DNA from: an uncultured Ruminococcus sp.
GTDB lineage: Bacteria > Bacillota > Clostridia > Oscillospirales > Acutalibacteraceae
Assembly (NCBI GenBank): GCA_902802105.1
Contig: CADCKR010000009.1
Location: 1 to 59,189, forward strand
Length of the DNA: 59,189 bases
Reading direction: 5' to 3'
Below the pieces are notes generated by a model. That model had not been told where the DNA came from. It saw only the letters and a program-made list of their open reading frames with translations, and searched no databases. Shown one piece after another: positions 18,328 to 27,155 of the stretch. The position numbers and the translations under genes are program-made. Position 1 is the stretch's first letter. Each line of letters starts with the position of its first letter.

Positions 18328-18379
18328 GGCGCACCCTTTATAAAAACAAATGCTCATACATAACGGGCAGATAAATCTC

Positions 18380-18910
18380 TTATTTGTTCATAAGCGGAGA
18401 GAGCACAACTCTCCCCTCTGCCCTTGTTTTTTTCATGTCAATTATCCTCTGATTTTCAGAGCCCCTGAAAACAAGCGAAATGTTTTTCAGTTCCTCAACA
18501 AACCTTCCGTCTACAAGGATATCTATGCTGTCAAGTATCTCGTCTGTACATTCAATATAGCGGCAGCCGCCCGGCACAAGATCCTTGTCATAGGTAAAGC
18601 CTGTGAACATCCATATATTTCTGTCGGGAAGCTCTTTTTTTACACGGCGTATCAGGTCGAGCAGCCCTCTCTGATTTGACTGCTCAAACGGCTCTCCACC
18701 AAGTATAGTGAGGCCGTCATAATAGCTTTTGGAAAGCTCATTTATAATTATATCCTCTATTTCCTGAGTATATGGCCTGCCGTATTCAAAATCCCATGTC
18801 TGCGGCTGAAAACAGCCCTTACAGTGATTTGTACAGCCCGATACAAACAAGCTTACTCTTATTCCTGTTCCGTTGGCACTGTCTGCCGTAATTATCTCGC
18901 CTACAAACAT
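18380..18910 (-). CDS. nrdG: Anaerobic ribonucleotide reductase activating protein
   Basis: A 176-residue radical-SAM activase. CTNHCKGCFQPQTW holds the CxxxCxxC [4Fe-4S] motif and GLTILGGEPFEQ the glycine-rich SAM-binding motif. It generates the glycyl radical on NrdD. The ATG at 18910 is chosen because AGAGGTG precedes it; the in-frame ATG at 18940 has no such site. It lies downstream of nrdD on the same strand, separated by 352 bases that include a palindromic repeat and a hairpin, so it may be partly uncoupled from nrdD. Confidence 0.95.
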   Translation of the reverse strand: MFVGEIITADSANGTGIRVSLFVSGCTNHCKGCFQPQTWDFEYGRPYTQEIEDIIINELSKSYYDGLTILGGEPFEQSNQRGLLDLIRRVKKELPDRNIWMFTGFTYDKDLVPGGCRYIECTDEILDSIDILVDGRFVEELKNISLVFRGSENQRIIDMKKTRAEGRVVLSPLMNK

Positions 18911-18953
18911 TATCAACACCTCTGGTTCTGTAAAATACACAATGAGAAATCTT

Positions 18954-19111
18954 ATACTAATTCCTGATAAAAAGCAGAATTAGGTTTGCGAGGATGATTT
19001 TCGCAAGACACGGCGGAGGACGCAGGGATCCTGACGGATTCCGAGAACGACAATAAAGTATTGCGGAAATCAGACCGCAAAAATTGTCTGCTTTTTGTTA
19101 GGTATTAGTAT
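18954..19111. repeat. Palindromic repeat family P, copy 2 (158 bp, long form)
   Basis: It has the same ends as the 62-bp copy at 2274 (ATACTAATTCCTGATAAAAA and GTTAGGTATTAGTAT), but about 95 extra bases sit between the AGCAGA and the TCTGC arms. Part of the insert (TTAGGTTTGCGAGGATGATT) is shared with the copy at 37469. It lies between nrdG and nrdD. Confidence 0.85.
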
Positions 19112-19121
19112 TATTATAATT

Positions 19122-19151
19122 CGGGGGGACTTTCAACTGAAAGTCCCCCCG
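19122..19151. terminator. Hairpin downstream of nrdD
   Basis: CGGGGGGACTTTC and GAAAGTCCCCCCG form a 13-bp perfect stem with a 4-base loop. The T-run is poor on both strands, so it could terminate or protect nrdD mRNA. A similar GGGGGACTTT hairpin occurs at 50543-50569. Confidence 0.6.
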
Positions 19152-19262
19152 AAAGCTGAGCCGGAGCTTCTGGTAACCCATGCCCCTTATCACGATCCCT
19201 GAATTCGATATATTTATGATCGAAGCATCTCAAAGATCCATCATTATCCGCCCAAAAATATA

Positions 19263-21479
19263 TCATTCGTTTACTGCTGCCTTTTCGTTCTGGAACGCAT
19301 GAGTTGAAAGGTGGAGAACTCTCTCCTTTATCTCCTGCGTTCTGCCCTGATTCCAGAACTGTGATCCTATATAGCCGCAGGTCCTGCGGGCTACGTTCAT
19401 TTTGTTCTGATCGCGGTTATGACACTTGGGACATTCCCATACCAGCTTGCCGTCATCATCGGTAACGATCTGTATTTCGCCGTCATATCCGCATACCTGG
19501 CAATAATCGCTCTTTGTATTCAGCTCTGCATACATTATGTTGTCATAGATGAACTGCATAACCTTCAATACAGCCTGGAGGTTATTCTGCATATCGGGAA
19601 CCTCTACATAGCTTATAGCGCCGCCCGGTGAAAGTGCCTGGAACTCCGATTCAAGCTTTAGCTTGTCGAATGCATTGATCTCCTCAGTAACGTGTACATG
19701 ATAGCTGTTTGTTACATAATTCTTGTCGGTAACGCCCTTTATGATGCCGAAACGCTTTTGCAGACACTTTGCAAATTTGTAGGTAGTGCTTTCAAGCGGT
19801 GTGCCGTAGAGACTGTAGTCAATATGCTCATCAGCCTTCCACTTTGCACAATACTCGTTGAGCTTCTTCATTATTTTAAGTCCGAGCTCCTTGCCTTCTT
19901 CTTCTGTAAGCTTCTTTTCTATCAGGCTGTATACGCACTCCCAAAGGCCTGCATAACCGAGAGAAAGCGTTGAATAACCGCCGTAAAGCAGCTTGTCGAT
20001 AGGCTCTCCCTTTTTAAGTCTTGCAATGGCGCCGTACTGCCAAAGGATAGGAGCCGCATCCGAAAGCGTACCCTTAAGACGCTCATGACGTGCCCTGAGA
20101 GCCTTATGGCAAAGCTCCATTCTCTCGTCAAATATCTTCCAGAACTTATCCATATCCTTTTCGGCTGAAAGACCAATATCCACAAGATTTATCGTTACAA
20201 CGCCCTGATTGAATCTTCCGTAATACTTGGGATTTCCGTTTTCATCAATGTAAGGTGTGAGGAAGCTGCGGCAGCCCATGCAGGTGTAGCAGTGACCCTC
20301 GCCGTTTTTGTCTATCTTGTTTTTGAGCATTACCTTCTCTGATATATAATCAGGAACCATTCTCTTGGCCGTACATTTTGCAGCAAGCTCTGTAAGGTAC
20401 CAATACTTGCTGCCCTCTGTGATGTTGTCCTCTTCAAGAACATATATGAGCTTCGGGAATGCAGGTGTTACCCATACACCCTCTTCGTTCTTGACGCCGA
20501 TATAGCGCTGACGAAGAGTTTCCTCAATTATCATAGCAAGGTCCTTCTTCTCTTGTTCGTCCTTAGCCTCATTAAGATACATAAAGACTGTAACAAAAGG
20601 CGCCTGTCCGTTTGTGGTAAGAAGAGTCACTACCTGATACTGAATAGTCTGCACACCCTTGGTGATCTCCTTTTTGAGCCTTTCCTCAACGATGGAATTT
20701 ATTGTTTCTTCCGGAATGGTGCAGTTCATTTCTTTAAGCTCTTCAAGAAATTCACGCTTTATTTTCTCTCTTGATACCTGTACGAAGGGCGCAAGGTGTG
20801 TAAGGCTTATGCTCTGTCCGCCGTACTGGTTGCTCGCTACCTGGGCGATTATCTGAGTAGCGATATTGCAGGCCGTAGAAAAGCTGTGCGGCTTTTCGAT
20901 AAGCGTTTCGCTTATGACAGTTCCGTTCTGAAGCATATCCTCAAGATTTACAAGATCGCAGTTATGCATATGCTGAGCGAAATAGTCACTGTCATGGAAA
21001 TGGATAATACCGTTTTCATGTGCTTCAACGATATCATTTGAAAGCAGCAGTCTCTTTGTGAGATCCTTGCTGACTTCACCCGCCATATAGTCACGCTGCA
21101 CACTGTTTACAGTCGGGTTCTTGTTTGAGTTTTCCTGCTTTACTTCCTCGTTGTTGCATTCGATAAGGCTCAGTATCTTATTGTCGGTCGTGTTTGCACG
21201 TCTGATAAGTGAACGTGTGTAGCGATATTTTACATATCTCCTTGCAAGCTCAAATGCGCCCTTGGCCATGATCTGATCCTCGACCATGTCCTGTATCTCC
21301 TCAACAGATACGGCTCTGCCCATCTTTGAGCATTTGTATTCCACATACTCAGCGATATCCCTTATCTGCTCATTTGTGAGATAACGCTTGTCACCGGCGT
21401 TATTCGCTTTGGTCACTGCGTTGATGATCTTTTCGCCGTTGAATACCTCCTCCGAGGAATTTCTTTTGATTATCTTCAT
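19263..21479 (-). CDS. nrdD: Anaerobic (class III) ribonucleoside-triphosphate reductase
   Basis: A 738-residue enzyme that reduces ribonucleoside triphosphates to deoxy forms without oxygen. An N-terminal ATP-cone (about residues 1-95) gives allosteric control. The reductase core includes HDSDYFAQHMHNCDL and HCYTCMGCRSF. The C-terminus has a four-cysteine zinc site (CQVCGYDG and CPKC) and the glycyl-radical loop RRTCGYIG. The ATG at 21479 follows a GGAGATG site; an upstream in-frame ATG at 21500 is less well placed. Control by NrdR is suggested by a box upstream. Confidence 0.96.
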   Translation of the reverse strand: MKIIKRNSSEEVFNGEKIINAVTKANNAGDKRYLTNEQIRDIAEYVEYKCSKMGRAVSVEEIQDMVEDQIMAKGAFELARRYVKYRYTRSLIRRANTTDNKILSLIECNNEEVKQENSNKNPTVNSVQRDYMAGEVSKDLTKRLLLSNDIVEAHENGIIHFHDSDYFAQHMHNCDLVNLEDMLQNGTVISETLIEKPHSFSTACNIATQIIAQVASNQYGGQSISLTHLAPFVQVSREKIKREFLEELKEMNCTIPEETINSIVEERLKKEITKGVQTIQYQVVTLLTTNGQAPFVTVFMYLNEAKDEQEKKDLAMIIEETLRQRYIGVKNEEGVWVTPAFPKLIYVLEEDNITEGSKYWYLTELAAKCTAKRMVPDYISEKVMLKNKIDKNGEGHCYTCMGCRSFLTPYIDENGNPKYYGRFNQGVVTINLVDIGLSAEKDMDKFWKIFDERMELCHKALRARHERLKGTLSDAAPILWQYGAIARLKKGEPIDKLLYGGYSTLSLGYAGLWECVYSLIEKKLTEEEGKELGLKIMKKLNEYCAKWKADEHIDYSLYGTPLESTTYKFAKCLQKRFGIIKGVTDKNYVTNSYHVHVTEEINAFDKLKLESEFQALSPGGAISYVEVPDMQNNLQAVLKVMQFIYDNIMYAELNTKSDYCQVCGYDGEIQIVTDDDGKLVWECPKCHNRDQNKMNVARRTCGYIGSQFWNQGRTQEIKERVLHLSTHAFQNEKAAVNE

Positions 21480-21505
21480 AATTAAAACATCTCCGTTCAA
21501 AATAT

Positions 21506-21521
21506 ACGATCTATATTGTAT
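21506..21521 (-). promoter_or_regulatory. Weak second NrdR-like box
   Basis: On the minus strand ATACAATATAGATCGT matches the NrdR consensus at about 12 of 16 positions, 27 bases before the nrdD start. It is weaker than the box at 21645 and may be chance in AT-rich DNA. Confidence 0.3.
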
Positions 21522-21644
21522 CAGAAATTAGCCAAAATGCCTGTTGCATTTGCAGAAGCAATGATGTATAATACAACAAGCTGTGTTTTGCATATATCAG
21601 TGATACATCATACAGCGGTTTATGAAGTCTGTATTATATTATAG

Positions 21645-21660
21645 CCACAAGATATAGTGT
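21645..21660. promoter_or_regulatory. NrdR box upstream of nrdD
   Basis: CCACAAGATATAGTGT matches the NrdR consensus ACACWATATATWGTGT at 14 of 16 positions. NrdR represses ribonucleotide reductase genes when dATP/ATP is high. An AT-rich partner (ATACAATATATATGTT, 21680-21695) matches at about 12 positions and could be the usual second box. Confidence 0.7.
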
Positions 21661-21733
21661 TGTCAAGCTTTAGCATATACAATATATATGTTATAAATTA
21701 GTTGATTATGCACATCAGGTACAAAATAAAAGA

Positions 21734-21772
21734 CACCTGCATCTTTCTGTCAGTTCAGAAATGATGCAGGTG
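21734..21772 (-). terminator. Terminator of the surface cluster
   Basis: CACCTGCATC and GATGCAGGTG form a perfect 10-bp stem; the minus strand continues TCTTTTATTTTG. It follows the last gene of the 21.8-27.0 kb cluster and insulates nrdD. Confidence 0.85.
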
Positions 21773-21795
21773 ATTTTTTTGATGCTATAAAATAA

Positions 21796-23607
21796 TTACC
21801 ACGGACGTCCGCCCATGCCTCTGCCTGAAACATCGGAATAATACATACCCGAGGTGAAATCTGCCACTGCACTGCTGCTGCCCGCTGTAATAGTGCAGGT
21901 ACCGCCCTCTTTAAGTTCCGGAGAAGAATATACCACTGACGAGAAGCTCTTTGTCGCATTAAAACTAAGTCCTGAGCCGTCATCAACGCTTATCTGTGTA
22001 CCCTCTGTGCCGGAAAGCGAAACAAGAGCAGAGCATTGTGTACCCGTATCAAAATTAATAGCCATATCCGATGTACCTATTGCAATGACTGTTCCGCCGG
22101 TTATGCTTGCCACACAGCCGCTGCCGTCACCCTTGTCAAGAGCGCCGTTGCCGGAAGAGGAAGGACCTTCAACAATGACTGTACCGCCGGTAACATAAAT
22201 AGAACCGTTACTGTCAAGTCCGTCGCCTTCAGAGTTAACATAAATATTTCCGCCGTTTATCGTAAGCTTTGCGTTTGTGTTGCCGCTGCTCCATGGATCA
22301 TCATCTTTTGAAGAGGTATCCGAACCGCCGGAGCAGTTGATGCCGTCATCGCTTGCAGTTATGTTTACTGTTCCGCCGTTGATCGTCACGTTTTCAGCTT
22401 CAAGACCCTCATAGGATTTGCCGACAATAACATAGCCGCCGTTGATCGTCAGATTGCCTGCCGCTGTAATACCGTCATCGCCTGATCTGAGAGTAACATC
22501 GCCGGAATTGATGGTTATGTCTGCATTGCTGTGAATAGCGTCATCTGCCGCCGAGATACCGATCTTTGTTCCTGTAACAGTGATGCTGCCGTCTGTCTTT
22601 ATGCCCTTCTGTGAAACGCTGCTGTCCTTGGAGGCATCGGCGCCTGCTCCGGATGGTGAAGAAATATTGAGCGTCCCGCCGTTCAGTTCAACAAAGCCTG
22701 TAAAGTTCTTGCTGCTGTCACCCGCTTTTACCGAGATACCGTCATAGCCTGAGATAACGACCATTTCAGCATTTTCAAAATAGAAGCCTGCATCGTTATC
22801 ATCATTTTCGACCTGCACACCGTCATGTCCTGAGGTTATATTTACGGTACCTCCGCCCACACGCACAGTACCCTCCGACTTTATTCCGACACTGCCCGCA
22901 TTGATCACCGCAGAGGAGCCTGTTATCCTGATATCATTCTTGCAGACTATGCCGTGAAGATTTGAATTGATCTGAATGGTACCGCTGCCGTTTATTGTAA
23001 CGTCATCCTTTGCATATACAGCGCCGTCAGCCTTTGCAGAGCTGTCGCTGCTGTTGAACGAAAGCGTATTTGAGCCGACAGCCTGAATTATGACCTTATC
23101 GGCATTTTCTACTTTGATACACGGTGCAGATGTTGTATTCATTGTTACATTGTCAAGTATGATATAGACATTTCCGGATTTGGCGGAATCATCAACAACT
23201 ATCGAGATATCCTCAGACGAGCCGCTGACCTTATAGATACCCTTGGAGGTTATGGTTACTTTTTTGTCAGACACGGAACCTCTTGTAGTGTCGGATATCG
23301 TTGCCGAACCGTCTGAGAACACTATTTCCGCATGAGGTGTTTCAGAGCTTACGTCCTTATAGTCGGCATCGGAGAAATACGAGCTTTCCGAATGTGATGA
23401 AGCTTCGGATGAAGTCTCGGATGAAGTCTCAGATGAAACGGAAGAATTCTGTGATGCTTCATTTTCGCTGCTGTTCTGGGATGATACGGATACCGTCTGC
23501 GATGCTGTGCCGGAATTATTGCTGCTGTCTGACGCCTGACCTCCGCATCCGGATAAAGAAAGAACCGTTACAAGCAGCGACATAAATATTACAATAGCTT
23601 TTTTCAT
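21796..23607 (-). CDS. Cthe_2159-like beta-helix carbohydrate-binding lipoprotein
   Basis: A 603-residue secreted protein. A lipobox (LSLSGCGG, Cys21) marks it as a lipoprotein, then a Ser-rich linker runs to about residue 75. The rest is a long series of parallel beta-helix turns with recurring GGTVNIT, TINGGTV, SDDGIN and DGDGLDSNG units. This matches the Cthe_2159 family (DUF4353), of which the C. thermocellum member binds pectin-like polysaccharides. It should display a calcium-dependent glycan-binding helix on the cell surface. The tail ends GRGMGGRPW. It is the last gene of the cluster with DUF4956, VTC and a degenerate two-component pair, separated by 75 bases from DUF4956. Confidence 0.88.
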   Translation of the reverse strand: MKKAIVIFMSLLVTVLSLSGCGGQASDSSNNSGTASQTVSVSSQNSSENEASQNSSVSSETSSETSSEASSHSESSYFSDADYKDVSSETPHAEIVFSDGSATISDTTRGSVSDKKVTITSKGIYKVSGSSEDISIVVDDSAKSGNVYIILDNVTMNTTSAPCIKVENADKVIIQAVGSNTLSFNSSDSSAKADGAVYAKDDVTINGSGTIQINSNLHGIVCKNDIRITGSSAVINAGSVGIKSEGTVRVGGGTVNITSGHDGVQVENDDNDAGFYFENAEMVVISGYDGISVKAGDSSKNFTGFVELNGGTLNISSPSGAGADASKDSSVSQKGIKTDGSITVTGTKIGISAADDAIHSNADITINSGDVTLRSGDDGITAAGNLTINGGYVIVGKSYEGLEAENVTINGGTVNITASDDGINCSGGSDTSSKDDDPWSSGNTNAKLTINGGNIYVNSEGDGLDSNGSIYVTGGTVIVEGPSSSGNGALDKGDGSGCVASITGGTVIAIGTSDMAINFDTGTQCSALVSLSGTEGTQISVDDGSGLSFNATKSFSSVVYSSPELKEGGTCTITAGSSSAVADFTSGMYYSDVSGRGMGGRPW

Positions 23608-23682
23608 ACGAGTACACTCCTTTGGATCAATAAAAAATTATGCTAATAGGGACGCGAATGTTTACAGAAGTACCTGCTCAGC

Positions 23683-24360
23683 TCAAAGCTGGTTCTGCGG
23701 CTCGGTATAAGGAAGGACTGCTATTTCGAGATTGCCGTTCTTTGTTCTGAGCTCATCAATAAATTCCTTTTCTTCAGCAGGATCCTTCATTACTATCTTG
23801 AAGGAAAGGCGGAACATTGAACCCATGCCTGTAGTCTTGACACCTGCGTTTTCGCAGCTTTTGAGATAGTGTGCGAAGGTATCGTCAAATGCGCCTGAGT
23901 ATTCGAGTGATTCAGGTATCGTTATCCTCAGAAGTCTTTCTTCACTCATTGATTTGTGCTCAAATATCGGAAGGAGCGAGAATATAAGATATATTACCGC
24001 CATGCCCAAAAGGATTATCACACCGTAGGCAACATAGCCCATACCAAAGGCGATGCCTGAGCCCATTGCGATGAGAAGTGAGCTTATTTCGTCTGCGCTG
24101 CCGGGAGCACTTCTGAACCTTATCAGACTGAATGCGCCGCCGACTGCTACGCCTGCGCCGATATTGCCGCTGACAAATGTAATAACTGCCGACACGATGA
24201 ACGGTACTACGGCCGTCACTATAAAGAATCTCTTCTTGGCTCTGATCTTGAATGACATCAGCCATGCATAAACAAAGCCCGAAACGATCGAAGCCGCTGC
24301 CATAATAAAGAATTGTGATGCTGAAACGCCGCCGTTAGCTGTATAAATAGAATCAAACAT
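23683..24360 (-). CDS. DUF4956 membrane protein
   Basis: A 225-residue protein with about four membrane segments (roughly residues 15-35, 43-63, 68-85 and 92-132 in two passes) and a cytoplasmic C-terminal domain. The loop GGAFSLIRFRSAPGSADEIS is the conserved core of DUF4956, a family of unknown function usually found beside VTC-domain proteins. Its start is 2 bases from the end of the VTC gene, so the two are translationally coupled. A partner role in membrane transfer of a VTC product is inference only. Confidence 0.88.
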   Translation of the reverse strand: MFDSIYTANGGVSASQFFIMAAASIVSGFVYAWLMSFKIRAKKRFFIVTAVVPFIVSAVITFVSGNIGAGVAVGGAFSLIRFRSAPGSADEISSLLIAMGSGIAFGMGYVAYGVIILLGMAVIYLIFSLLPIFEHKSMSEERLLRITIPESLEYSGAFDDTFAHYLKSCENAGVKTTGMGSMFRLSFKIVMKDPAEEKEFIDELRTKNGNLEIAVLPYTEPQNQL

Positions 24361-24362
24361 GA

Positions 24363-25085
24363 TCAGATGTTCCTTTCATTTTTAACTTTAAGTAATTGCT
24401 GTCTGTAGGCTTCTCCGTATTTTGAGAAGCTGCCCTTGTATATTCTGCCCTTTGTAAGTATCTCCGAAAGCCACAGCGGAACTGCCTGCTGTACCTTTAC
24501 TTCAAGTATCGTATAGCCGTCTTTAAGGAGCGAATTTCCGTCCATTGAGGTTTTAAGATCAAGATCCTCATAACGGTACCGGGGATCATGATCTATTGTA
24601 AGACGAAGATCACCGTCAGGCTGAAAGTAAGCCACTCTGTCGTAGATTATCAGACAGGCCGGTACCAGAGTCTGATAATAATCGCGGAAGGTAGTTATCT
24701 CACGGTTTATCTGTCCGCCTGCGCATATATCGCCCTCACCGTAAAAGAACTTGTTCACAAGAGGTATTGTAGACTGCACCCTGCGTTTGTAAACTATTCC
24801 GTAGGCCTTTCTTTTCAGTTCAAGAAATACCGGTGAGGTATCTGTTGCCAGCCCGTAGGAGCGAAGCCTGATCTTTTCCTTGAAGGGCGGCTTTTCAACA
24901 GATGTCCGTATCAGTCTGTAATTCGGTGTGTCATAGTATAGTGAAGCGATAGAGGTAAGTCCGAACTTGTCTATCTTCATGTGCCCTTCAACACTCTTTT
25001 TGAAGTATTCGGTCTGTTCCGGACTCATAATATACTTCATTTCGTAGCGCTTCATAACTACGACAGGTTTTGTTACTTCAGCCAT
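24363..25085 (-). CDS. VTC-domain protein, putative polyphosphate polymerase
   Basis: A 240-residue VTC/CYTH-like tunnel domain. Basic and acidic residues that line the tunnel are visible in order: KRYEMKY, KIRLRSYG, FLELKRK, YKRR, LTIDHD, ILEVKV and FSKYG. In yeast the Vtc4 domain makes polyphosphate from ATP. Bacterial stand-alone VTC proteins are widespread next to DUF4956 but are poorly characterised. It has no membrane segment and should be cytoplasmic. It lies 15 bases after the sensor-like gene and directly before DUF4956. The product in this organism is not proven to be polyphosphate. Confidence 0.88.
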   Translation of the reverse strand: MAEVTKPVVVMKRYEMKYIMSPEQTEYFKKSVEGHMKIDKFGLTSIASLYYDTPNYRLIRTSVEKPPFKEKIRLRSYGLATDTSPVFLELKRKAYGIVYKRRVQSTIPLVNKFFYGEGDICAGGQINREITTFRDYYQTLVPACLIIYDRVAYFQPDGDLRLTIDHDPRYRYEDLDLKTSMDGNSLLKDGYTILEVKVQQAVPLWLSEILTKGRIYKGSFSKYGEAYRQQLLKVKNERNI

Positions 25086-25100
25086 TATCTCACCTCCGTA

Positions 25101-26420
25101 TCAAAGATCAATGCTTATGGTCATGGTGCCGTTTCTGACAGCCGCCGAAAGTCTTCCGTTGCTTGCGCGGACGGTATCTTTTACATAAGCAAGTCCGAGG
25201 CCTGTACCCGATGTACCTTCGGCATTTTCAAGCATTGTAAACCTGTCAAATATCTGATCGTAGTTTCCGTCGGGAAGCTTTGCATCATTTTTCTGTATGA
25301 GCTTGATCCTGTCCTTGTGCCTTGCAAGCGTAAAGCTCGCCTTAGAAACCGAGAATTTGAGAGAGTTTGAGATCAGCTCCCGCATGACTTCTTTATATGC
25401 GTTATCGCTGATATAAAGTGATATTCCCGGCTCTATGTCAATGCTGAGACTGATATTCTTTTCCTCGAACTTAGCCTTGTTGTTTTCGAGTATTGCCATC
25501 GTCAGATCGGATATATCAATTCGTGTCCTGCTTTCGCTCTCATCAAAGATGCTCAGTGCTCCAAGCTCCTTGACAAGCCTTGTCATACGCCTTACCTGCT
25601 TGTCGATAGATTTTGTCTGATCGTTCGTTCCGCCCTGGCGTTCGAGTGTTTCTGTGTCGGCGTTGATGATCGTGAGCGGCATCTTGAATTCATTTTCAAG
25701 CTTTGAGATAAACTGCTTCTGCTTTCTGTCTGCTTCTTCAAGCGGTCTGAAAAGCTTCCTGCCAAGAATCTGAAATGCTGAAAAGCTTATGATTATCAGC
25801 ACTGCTCCGCCGATTATTGAAATTATAAGTATTCTGTAGCACGGCCACAGCTCACGGCTCTGATCTATTACGGTTACATAGAGCTTTTTGTTTGCCTCAT
25901 AAACACGGTAGCGATATGAAGTGTTAGTCCATCCGGTGCTTCCGTTTTGCAGGCTTTGCGCCCAGCTTGCTGCCTGTTCTTCACTGACAGCCGACATCCT
26001 GAAATCGACCTTTTCAACATTGCCGTCTTTATCAATGGAATAGGTGAAATATCTCAGCGAAGAATTCATCTCCGGAGAATTAGGCCCCATATTGTCGAAG
26101 CGTCCTCCGTTCAAACGAAACTGCTTGATGCTGCGGTTATTTTTCGGTTCCGTATTTTCGCTGCGGCTCTGTGCCGCTGCCGGAGATGAATCGCTGCCTT
26201 CTGTAACGGACGGCGCTTCGTCAGGCGGAGGTACCATATTATCTATCTTTCTGTCAGAATCAAGCGAACCGTTCATGCGGGCTATCCGCTCTGTCATCAT
26301 ATCGGCCTCATCAGCAGCCATCGTGAAGTTTATCACGTTTATGGTAGTCAAAAGGAGCGCTAACAGCAGTATCACCGAGAGCTCCGAAAAGATAACGAAT
26401 TTTTTTCTTGCTTTATTCAT
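25101..26420 (-). CDS. Sensor histidine kinase-like protein with degenerate catalytic motifs
   Basis: A 439-residue membrane sensor: membrane segments at residues 8-32 and 196-218, with an extracytoplasmic region between. The cytoplasmic part aligns to HisKA and HATPase_c domains. Where kinases have SHELRTPL this protein has ENEFKMPL, so Asn243 replaces the phospho-acceptor histidine. The N box (RELISNSLKFS, Asn352) and G2 box (GTSGTGLGL, 402-410) are present, but the DxGxG G1 box reads KNDAK (377-381). It therefore looks unable to autophosphorylate in the usual way. Its start overlaps the end of the receiver gene by 8 bases. Sensing by protein contact is one possibility. Confidence 0.85.
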   Translation of the reverse strand: MNKARKKFVIFSELSVILLLALLLTTINVINFTMAADEADMMTERIARMNGSLDSDRKIDNMVPPPDEAPSVTEGSDSSPAAAQSRSENTEPKNNRSIKQFRLNGGRFDNMGPNSPEMNSSLRYFTYSIDKDGNVEKVDFRMSAVSEEQAASWAQSLQNGSTGWTNTSYRYRVYEANKKLYVTVIDQSRELWPCYRILIISIIGGAVLIIISFSAFQILGRKLFRPLEEADRKQKQFISKLENEFKMPLTIINADTETLERQGGTNDQTKSIDKQVRRMTRLVKELGALSIFDESESRTRIDISDLTMAILENNKAKFEEKNISLSIDIEPGISLYISDNAYKEVMRELISNSLKFSVSKASFTLARHKDRIKLIQKNDAKLPDGNYDQIFDRFTMLENAEGTSGTGLGLAYVKDTVRASNGRLSAAVRNGTMTISIDL

Positions 26421-27018
26421 TTTGTATTTTCACCATCCTGTAACCCTCATCTATCAGGTATTTTATGCGGGTATTTTTGTTCAGTCTTTCAAGCTTTGCG
26501 TTCAGCGCTGAAATATAAGGTCCCATGTGCTTGCCGCTGACCTGTTCATGCCTTATCAGCGCGCCAAAAAGCTCTATCTCTCCGTTTGTTACGGGAATGC
26601 TGCCGCACAGCTTGAAATCGGGAACACTGATATTAATATCCTCAAATTCAAGCTTTTCTTTGCTTTTCTTTTTATCGGATACACTTTTTATCAGGCCGGC
26701 AAGTTCAGCCGGAAGAAACGGCAGTGAAATATATTCGTTTGCAAGCGGAGATGCTGTCAGTTTAGAAGCCGTAAGCTTTTCAGATGTTAATACTATAACA
26801 GGTATGTTTCTGGCCGAAAGCGGTTCAAGCAGCTTTTTGGCATTTATTCTCGGAAGTGATTCGTCCACAACCGCTATATCAAAGTCCTGACCGTTTTCAA
26901 GCCTTGAAATGACCTGCGTACCGTCATAAACAACAGTTACCGTGTCAGAATCCATACCGAACAGGATCGAAAACGCCGAAGAAAAATCTCTGTCCTGCTC
27001 GGCTATCAGTATCTTCAT
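26413..27018 (-). CDS. OmpR-like response regulator, partly degenerate
   Basis: A 201-residue protein. The receiver domain (residues 1-112) keeps an acidic start (EQD, 7-9), the phospho-acceptor Asp52 in VVDESLP and Thr78 in VLTSE. The conserved Lys-Pro is replaced by Leu99-Pro100 (ISLPF). The C-terminal part (about 128-200) resembles a shortened OmpR/PhoB winged helix: VTNGEIELFGALIRH, then a recognition-helix region and IKYLIDEGYRMVK in place of the usual VRGxGYR. It is the first gene of the cluster, with a GGAGGGGG ribosome-binding site. Phosphorylation by its partner is doubtful because that kinase lacks its histidine. Confidence 0.82.
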   Translation of the reverse strand: MKILIAEQDRDFSSAFSILFGMDSDTVTVVYDGTQVISRLENGQDFDIAVVDESLPRINAKKLLEPLSARNIPVIVLTSEKLTASKLTASPLANEYISLPFLPAELAGLIKSVSDKKKSKEKLEFEDINISVPDFKLCGSIPVTNGEIELFGALIRHEQVSGKHMGPYISALNAKLERLNKNTRIKYLIDEGYRMVKIQNE

Positions 27019-27155
27019 TCATCATACCCCCTCCGTATATTCTTTCATCTATATTTTTTTCATTTGGATTTTCTTTCCTCTGATATTTAAAATTTTAAAA
27101 TATTAGTTTAAAGCGCCTATTAAAACAAAATGAAATTAAAATGAATATTTACTTA

